In this document: positions 58,925 through 64,000 of the stretch, in pieces | How positions within the stretch are numbered: the first letter of the stretch is position 1 | How the letters are laid out: every line of letters begins with the position of its first letter | DNA from: Chthoniobacter flavus | GTDB taxonomy: Bacteria > Verrucomicrobiota > Verrucomicrobiia > Chthoniobacterales > Chthoniobacteraceae | Assembly (NCBI GenBank): GCA_945861435.1 | Contig: CAMAUX010000013.1 | Coordinates: 48,143 to 112,142, forward strand | Reading direction: 5' to 3' | Length of the DNA stretch: 64,000 nucleotides | Notes under the pieces: generated by a model | Database searches by the model: none | What the model was told of the DNA's origin: nothing | What the model saw: only the letters and a program-made list of their open reading frames with translations | Made by a program: the position numbers and the translations under genes

Positions 58925-61504
58925 CTACCGCCCCGAATCCTTCTTTCCTCGGCCCTCGTCGTACAACTCCCAGAACTTTTGCGCCGGGGGCATATACCCG
59001 AGTCCATACATGCTAATCCTACGCAGAGTGGGATGATGGCGTAGTTCCGCAGGAAACTCGTCGCACTGAGGAAGGGTCACCTCCTGCAAACTCGTCATCC
59101 GCATGAGGTCCAGCAGCCGCTCCGGTTTGCGCAGGTTGACGCAGTAGGAAATGTTGAGTTTTTCGATTGGGGATTCCAGAAGCGGCGACAAATCCGCGAT
59201 GGTGCTGCCATAGAGATTCACTACCCGCAGCCGTTTGCCTTTGAGGCCTCCAAAGTCCCTGAGGCCCGGAATCGACACCAGAGAAACTGTTTCCAAGGGC
59301 GCATCTTCGAGGAAGCGGAGATCCTCGGGACCATGACCTTCGAGGGAGAGCTCCTTGAGAGGCATACCCTGCAACACAGAGTAGTCTGCGATGTCGCACT
59401 TCTTCGCGGACAACCTCTCGAGCGGCATGCCCCGCAGGAAGGAATAATCGGCCGCCTTCACCGAGTTGATGTTCAAGGAGGTGAGCTGCATGCCCGCCAG
59501 CGGGCTGCAATCCGTCACACTCGTTTTCTCGATATTGAGCACTGAAATCGGCAGTCCTCTGAGCGGCCCGAGGTCCAACACAGGCCCCGTCTTATTGAGC
59601 TCAATTTGACCGAGCCCATCAATAGACACACGCAAGCTCTTGTCGACCCCCTGCCTTTTCAGCTCCGCTTTCACTCTCTCCTCGTCCGCGGAGGCATTCG
59701 CCCGCAGCAACCCCGACAGCCCGAGCCTTTCACCCGGAAAGCCGCGCGCTCCCATGATCTTCAGAACCAACCGCCGGTCTCCCAGTGCCCATTCTTTCAC
59801 TGCCACCGATCGAAGCCTCTCAAGCAGCCTCAACGCCTGTTGCAGCTCGCCATCCCGCCTCTGCCCCTGCGCGTGCGCGAACCTTCCCAGCTCAACCGCC
59901 GCATCCCCGATACGACCGAGTCCCACATAAATCCATGCCCTACGCTCCATGGACTCGACACCACCGGGCTCCAGTCTTTCAGCGCCATCGAGCTTCTCGA
60001 GCGCCGACTCCAGACGCGAAGCCTCTGCCTCCTGCCGAGCCATCACACGCAACGCTGCGGCAGTGGCCCGCAGGTCCTTCATGGCAAACGCCGCACTGCG
60101 CACGTGCCCGAAAATTCGAACGCCGGCCACTACACCACACACCAGCACCACAAGCGCCGCCACGCACGCCGCGCGATTGCGCCGCAGAAAAAGCAAACCA
60201 CGCCTCCATGGCCCCCGCGCCTCAGCCCCAGTGAGAAAGCCGCTCTGGTAGCGCGCGAGATCATCCCGCAACCCCACCACCGACGCGTATCGCTCCTGAG
60301 GCAGCAAAGCCATCGCCTTCCCCACCACCGCTGCAAGCGAGGAGGGAATCCGGCCCCCAGGCAGATGCGAACCGCAGACCCCCGCGGGCGCCTCCAGCGG
60401 CCGCAATTCCCCGCGCCCCACCCGGCCCAGCACCTCCAAGACTTTCCCATTCTCCATCGCATAGCGAAAGCTCAGCATCTGGTAGAGGATCGCTCCCAGC
60501 GCATAAATGTCACTGCGCTCATCCACACGCCCGTTCTCACCGCGCGCCTGCTCCGGGCTCATGAAGTGCGGCGTGCCCACCACCTCGCCGTCGAGTGTGG
60601 AAAGCACCGCCTCCCCGTCGTCGCCCGCCTCCCACGCATGCCCCTGCGCTCCGCTTTCGAGGCCGACGTCCACGCGCGCACCCTCGCCGATCCTCTTCGC
60701 AATCCCCCAGTCCATCACCAGCACCTCGCCAAACTCCCCGATCATGATGTTCTCGGGCTTCAGGTCGCGATGAATCCAGCAGCGGCTGTGCGCATACGCC
60801 ACCGCATCACACACCTTCTCGAAAATACCCAGCAGGACGGGGAGCGGATGCCTGCGGATCACGCCCTCATCGCCCCGGGCCATGGCCTCCAGCACCGCCT
60901 TGAGAGTCACACCCCCGATGAGCTTCATCGAATAAAAGGGCACACCCTCCCGGTCCGTCCCCAGCGCATACACCGGCACCACCCCGGGATGCTCCAGACC
61001 CGCTGTCACGCGCGCTTCCGCAACAAAACGCCCCCGCTGCCCAGAACCCGCGCGCCCTGCACTCAGCACCTTCATCGCCACCGTGCGCCCCGTGCTCTTC
61101 TCCAGCGCCCGGTGAACCGCCCCCATCCCGCCACGTGCCACCTCCGCGCCCAACTCGTAGTTCGCGAACGCCGGGTCGGGGATGGAAACCGACTCCCCGG
61201 CACCTTCACCAGCCTCCAAAAACACGGAGCCGATCTGCACCCTCTGCCCCGGAAGCAGGAGCACAGCCCCCTCCACGGGACTCCCCTCAATGCGCACCCG
61301 GCTTCCCTCGCTCACTGCCTCCACCTCCACCCCAAACTCCCCGATGCGGATCCATGCGTGCCGAGGGAGGACTCCCAGAGCACACACCACCAACTGCGAT
61401 GCCGAAGAACTGCCCAGGACGTATTGACCCCGTTCCAGTTCCACGCGCAACAACTCCGCCCCACCCATGGCCTGCACCGCCACCCTGCAAAGAGGCTCGC
61501 TCAT
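58925..61504 (-). CDS. Membrane Ser/Thr kinase with N-terminal FHA-like and C-terminal leucine-rich repeats
   Basis: 859 residues from MSEPLCRVAVQAMGG. Residues about 1-105 resemble an FHA phosphopeptide-binding domain (GQYVLGSSSASQLVV, PRHAWIRIG). The kinase, about 115-420, is complete: glycine loop VARGGMGAVHRA, ATP lysine K145 (VAMKVL), HRDLKPENI (Asp247), MDWGIAK (Asp265, DWG instead of DFG, common here), GTPHFMSPEQARG. A transmembrane helix at 446-464 separates it from a helical TPR-like region (470-600) and LRRs of about 21 residues (about 648-835; LRGMPLERLSAKKCDIAD). The kinase should be cytoplasmic and the LRR outside. Third and last gene of the minus-strand set. Confidence 0.93.
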   Translation of the reverse strand: MSEPLCRVAVQAMGGAELLRVELERGQYVLGSSSASQLVVCALGVLPRHAWIRIGEFGVEVEAVSEGSRVRIEGSPVEGAVLLLPGQRVQIGSVFLEAGEGAGESVSIPDPAFANYELGAEVARGGMGAVHRALEKSTGRTVAMKVLSAGRAGSGQRGRFVAEARVTAGLEHPGVVPVYALGTDREGVPFYSMKLIGGVTLKAVLEAMARGDEGVIRRHPLPVLLGIFEKVCDAVAYAHSRCWIHRDLKPENIMIGEFGEVLVMDWGIAKRIGEGARVDVGLESGAQGHAWEAGDDGEAVLSTLDGEVVGTPHFMSPEQARGENGRVDERSDIYALGAILYQMLSFRYAMENGKVLEVLGRVGRGELRPLEAPAGVCGSHLPGGRIPSSLAAVVGKAMALLPQERYASVVGLRDDLARYQSGFLTGAEARGPWRRGLLFLRRNRAACVAALVVLVCGVVAGVRIFGHVRSAAFAMKDLRATAAALRVMARQEAEASRLESALEKLDGAERLEPGGVESMERRAWIYVGLGRIGDAAVELGRFAHAQGQRRDGELQQALRLLERLRSVAVKEWALGDRRLVLKIMGARGFPGERLGLSGLLRANASADEERVKAELKRQGVDKSLRVSIDGLGQIELNKTGPVLDLGPLRGLPISVLNIEKTSVTDCSPLAGMQLTSLNINSVKAADYSFLRGMPLERLSAKKCDIADYSVLQGMPLKELSLEGHGPEDLRFLEDAPLETVSLVSIPGLRDFGGLKGKRLRVVNLYGSTIADLSPLLESPIEKLNISYCVNLRKPERLLDLMRMTSLQEVTLPQCDEFPAELRHHPTLRRISMYGLGYMPPAQKFWELYDEGRGKKDSGR

Positions 61505-61531
61505 GGCCTGCCCCTCGCCTCGCATGGGAGA

Positions 61532-62410
61532 TCAGCGCTTTTTTTCATTCGCATTCTTGATTGGGAACTGCCGGCGAAACTCCTCCAAGGTGAGAGGTTC
61601 CTGATCGACCCATACCGTCTCCAAGGTGGGACACTCGCCCAAAATCGAGGCCAGGCGGACGGCGGCATTTCGATCAATCGCCAACTCCCTGAGCGGTAGT
61701 TCCCCCAGTGTGGAAAGCCCCTTGGTGAAGGAGACCCTGTTAATCGACAGGTAGCTGATCGGTGCACCTGCCAGCGGCGAAAGGTCGGCGATGGAGTTGC
61801 CAAAGAGCTCCAGCCTCTCCAACGGTTTACCTCGAAGCACGGTGATATCCCTCACTCCCATATGCTCCAAACTCAACTCTTGCAGAGACGCCGAAGACAC
61901 CCATCGCAGGTCGAACTGACCCGAATTCGATCCGATACGCAGCCTCTCCAGCGGCATCCCGGCCAACACACTCATTCTGGCAATACGGCACGACCCCGCC
62001 GACAGGACCTTTAGGTTCATCCCTCTCAGCGGACCGATGTCCTCCACCTCCGTACCTACAATCTCCAGCGTCTCCAAAGGCATCCCCACAAGAGGCGAAA
62101 GGTCCGAGACCGGCAGCCGGTTCATGCGCAGAAACTTGAGTCCCATCCCGCGCAACGGCGAAAGGTCCGACACCGCTGTGCCATCCAGACTCAACTCGTC
62201 GATAGGCAGCCCGCGAAGTGCATCAATTCGTGTGACTGCCGGCGCCCAAACCTGCAGGCGAACCCTTCCGCTGCCATTCGAACCAACCACAACATTGAAG
62301 CCCTTTCGGTCCTGCCCCAACCACAGCCCCACCCGCAACCGAACGACCGCCTCCCGCTGGGCCGGCGTCAGCTGAAGCAAACCCGAAAGGGCCGCCAGTT
62401 CGCCGGACAT
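61532..62410 (-). CDS. Leucine-rich repeat protein, likely the split C-terminal half of the upstream pseudokinase gene
   Basis: 292 residues from MSGELAALSGLLQLTPAQR. LRRs of about 21 residues span 63-280: DLSPLRGMGLKFLRMNRLPV, DLSPLVGMPLETLEIVGTEV and so on. It has no signal peptide or membrane segment of its own. It is in the same frame as the preceding pseudokinase, separated only by TAG-AAG before this ATG. Its first 70 residues align with residues about 590-655 of the neighbouring 859-residue kinase (GELAALSGLLQL versus GERLGLSGLLRA). So it was probably once fused to the pseudokinase; it may be translated by reinitiation at this ATG or by readthrough. Its 3' end is 27 bp before the active kinase start. 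Confidence 0.85.
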   Translation of the reverse strand: MSGELAALSGLLQLTPAQREAVVRLRVGLWLGQDRKGFNVVVGSNGSGRVRLQVWAPAVTRIDALRGLPIDELSLDGTAVSDLSPLRGMGLKFLRMNRLPVSDLSPLVGMPLETLEIVGTEVEDIGPLRGMNLKVLSAGSCRIARMSVLAGMPLERLRIGSNSGQFDLRWVSSASLQELSLEHMGVRDITVLRGKPLERLELFGNSIADLSPLAGAPISYLSINRVSFTKGLSTLGELPLRELAIDRNAAVRLASILGECPTLETVWVDQEPLTLEEFRRQFPIKNANEKKR

Positions 62411-62413
62411 CTT

Positions 62414-63790
62414 CTATGCAATCAAAATCTCGAAGAGCGCGAGCCGATCCGCCTGCGCCCATTGCCCAGAAGCCGCCCGCGCCAGATTCGTAAAAACAGG
62501 CAGCGCCCTGCCCGCCACCACATGCTTCGGATCCGTGGCGAGCACCTTGCGCAGTTCCGCCGCCGCCGCATCCATCCGGGCCAAGCCCGCCAGAACAAAG
62601 GCTCTGCGCTCCCATGTCGCCGTGGAACCCGGCTCGAGTTTCTCCGCCACCAACAGAGGCCGCAACGCCTCCTCCAAGCGCCCCAAACCGGCCTCGCTGT
62701 CCGCAAGCTCACGAAACGACGGCGCGGTATCCCGCAGACTCGCGATCGCCAACCGCGCCCTCCGCCCCGCATGCAGCACCTGCATCCCAAAAGCCGCCAC
62801 CAAAAGAATCGCCAACGCCGCAGGCACGCTCACCCCACGATGGCGCCAGAGAAAAAGCACAGCCCGCTTCCATGGCCGCACCCGCTCGGCGCTGGTCGGA
62901 AACCCGCCCTGAAACGCCTCCACGTCAGCCTGTAACTCCGCAACGCTCTGGTAGCGACGCGCCAGTTCAAAGGCCATCGCCTGTCCCACCACCGCTCCAA
63001 GCGCCGACGGAATCCGCCCCCCGGGCAGGTGCGTCGCCCCGCCCGGCGCGGGCGCAACCAACGGCAGCACCTCCCCGCGTCCCACCCGCTCCAGCATCTC
63101 CATCGCCGTCCCCCTCTGCACAGCGACACGCAGACTCAGGATCCGATACAAAATCGCCCCCAGCGCATACACGTCGCTGCGTGCATCCACCGCGTCCACC
63201 TCCCCGCGCGCCTGTTCGGGGCTCATGTATTCCGGAGTGCCCACCACCTCCATTTCCCCCTTCATCCCTCCCCTCTGCGCATCCAGCACCAGAGCCGTCC
63301 CCCAGTTCATCACGAACACCTCGCCAAAATCCCCGAGGCTGATGTTCTCAGGCTTCAAGTTCCGGTGCACCACCCCGCGACTGTGCGCATACGCCACCGC
63401 ATCGCACGCCTTCCGGAACACGGTCAGCAACACCCCCAGCGGATACTTGCGCACCGTCGCCTCCACCCCCTCCTCCATCAATCCGAGCACCGTGCGCAGC
63501 GTGATCCCCCGCACCAACTTCGTCGCATAATAAGCACTCCCCTCTGCATCAAACCCCACCGCGTACACCGGCACGATCCCGGGATGCTCAAGCTGCGCAG
63601 TAATGCGCGCCTCGTTCAAAAAACCCTCCACCTCCCCTCCCTCCCCTCCCTCCAGCACATGCAGGGCCACGGTGCGCCCTGTGCCCTCCTCCACCGCATG
63701 ACACCTAACCGCCTTCCCGTTCCTCCCATTTGCACCCACCAGTCGATACCCCTCCAGCGCGCAACCCACTCTATCGGAAAGTGTAGCCAT
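62414..63790 (-). CDS. Membrane pseudokinase (Ser/Thr kinase fold with catalytic residues replaced)
   Basis: 458 residues from MATLSDRVGCALEGYRLVGA; an upstream start at 63814 adds eight residues. The fold is clear: FLNEARITAQLEHPGIVPVY, YAHSRGVVHRNLKPENI, VGTPEYMSPEQARG, SDVYALGAILYRI. But the ATP lysine is His44 (VALHVL), the HRD aspartate is Asn144 (HRNLKPEN), and the DWG aspartate is Asn162 (VMNWGTAL). The glycine loop is also degenerate (GANGRNGKAV). The alpha-C glutamate (Glu60) is kept. A membrane helix lies at 320-338, followed by a TPR-like region. The reading frame ends in TAG just before the LRR ORF in the same frame. It has no FHA domain. Catalytic activity is very unlikely. Confidence 0.88.
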   Translation of the reverse strand: MATLSDRVGCALEGYRLVGANGRNGKAVRCHAVEEGTGRTVALHVLEGGEGGEVEGFLNEARITAQLEHPGIVPVYAVGFDAEGSAYYATKLVRGITLRTVLGLMEEGVEATVRKYPLGVLLTVFRKACDAVAYAHSRGVVHRNLKPENISLGDFGEVFVMNWGTALVLDAQRGGMKGEMEVVGTPEYMSPEQARGEVDAVDARSDVYALGAILYRILSLRVAVQRGTAMEMLERVGRGEVLPLVAPAPGGATHLPGGRIPSALGAVVGQAMAFELARRYQSVAELQADVEAFQGGFPTSAERVRPWKRAVLFLWRHRGVSVPAALAILLVAAFGMQVLHAGRRARLAIASLRDTAPSFRELADSEAGLGRLEEALRPLLVAEKLEPGSTATWERRAFVLAGLARMDAAAAELRKVLATDPKHVVAGRALPVFTNLARAASGQWAQADRLALFEILIA

Positions 63791-63791
63791 C

Positions 63792-63808
63792 GCATTGTAT
63801 ATCAATGC
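63792..63808 (-). promoter_or_regulatory. Dyad overlapping a possible extended -10 of the pseudokinase operon
   Basis: GCATTG-TATAT-CAATGC is an inverted repeat with 6-bp arms. On the minus strand it contains TG-A-TATACA, an extended -10, immediately before the ATG at 63790. No good -35 was found. Either operator or chance AT-rich palindrome. Confidence 0.4.
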
Positions 63809-63901
63809 AACCACCCGGCGAAACCAACGACAATCTACATTAGCCCGAATAAATCACACGCGGGGCGTAACGAAAGCGAGGATGCGGTGTTATAGCCTCG
63901 C

Positions 63902-64000
63902 ATGCAGACACATACCGGAGACCCGAAGCCCGCACCCAGCCCGACAGAGTGTTTCACCGTCAGCTGTTTTTTGATGAACTTGGGGCCCGCAATGTCGTGG
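63902..64000 (+). CDS. Possible start of a gene running off the window edge
   Basis: Two overlapping frames are open to base 64000. One starts at ATG 63902 (MQTHTGDPKPAPSPTECFTV). The other could start at GTG 63949 and reads VFHRQLFFDELGARNVV, which looks more protein-like and loosely recalls the start of IS1380-type transposases. Only the next bases could tell; no function is claimed. Confidence 0.25.
   Translation, partial: MQTHTGDPKPAPSPTECFTVSCFLMNLGPAMSW

Noticed and set aside
59606..61699. 697-codon plus-strand frame across the FHA-kinase gene
   Set aside because: Arg/His/Pro-rich shadow; the minus strand encodes a complete kinase.

Overview
The window is high-GC DNA from a member of the Verrucomicrobia (PVC superphylum); no species is assigned. 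The evidence is gene content. Families typical of Planctomycetes/Verrucomicrobia recur: planctomycete-type cytochrome c domains fused to other modules, DUF1549/DUF1553 and DUF1501 proteins, PPC-domain proteins, DUF1080, Tat-exported Gfo/Idh/MocA oxidoreductases, secreted PQQ-like propellers, sialate O-acetylesterase, ceramidase-like proteins and DWG-type Ser/Thr kinases. Most genes have no recognisable Shine-Dalgarno sequence. No rRNA, tRNA, CRISPR array or complete insertion sequence was seen.

Layout. 1-9 kb: carbohydrate-directed secreted or cytoplasmic enzymes (propeller tail, acetyl-xylan-esterase-like hydrolase, Dabb protein, lipoprotein, GH16, GH63/MGH1-like glucosidase, PQQ propeller). 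9-16 kb: housekeeping (ridA-pyrE with ATGA overlap, secA, then minus-strand DUF488, fur, argH, NUDIX). 16-24 kb: sialate O-acetylesterase, FIST sensor protein, full-length DsbD, UvrD-like helicase, DUF1080. 24-29 kb: cytochrome c/FGE-like fusion, Gfo/Idh/MocA oxidoreductase, an unknown membrane protein, gap. 30-37 kb: trehalose block (TreS-maltokinase fusion, orphan NarL-type response regulator, TreY). 37-44.6 kb: rpmE, the tightly packed prfA-prmC-murA, a minus-strand GT2-panD-membrane protein set, and thiH-thiS. 44.6-48 kb: an inverted-repeat element, a small protein, an OmpA-domain protein and glyS. 48-59 kb: a divergent export/redox cluster (WD40-cytochrome c and ceramidase on minus; DUF1549/1553, DUF1501, PPC on plus). 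59-64 kb: a minus-strand signalling locus.

The most unusual part is the signalling locus at 58.9-63.8 kb. An apparently active FHA-kinase-TM-LRR protein sits downstream of a paralogue in which the ATP lysine, the HRD aspartate and the DxG aspartate are all replaced. This pseudokinase half is separated from its own LRR half by one in-frame TAG codon. Continuing the frame across that stop restores a protein colinear with the active kinase. It may be a decaying duplicate, a split gene, or a kinase/pseudokinase pair with C-terminal LRR sensors.

Strong hairpin-plus-T-run terminators follow the cytochrome-FGE gene, the Gfo/Idh/MocA gene, gap and rpmE. The best promoter is in front of fur (TTGTCA, 16 bp, TATAAT) and lies so close to the start codon that the message is probably leaderless.
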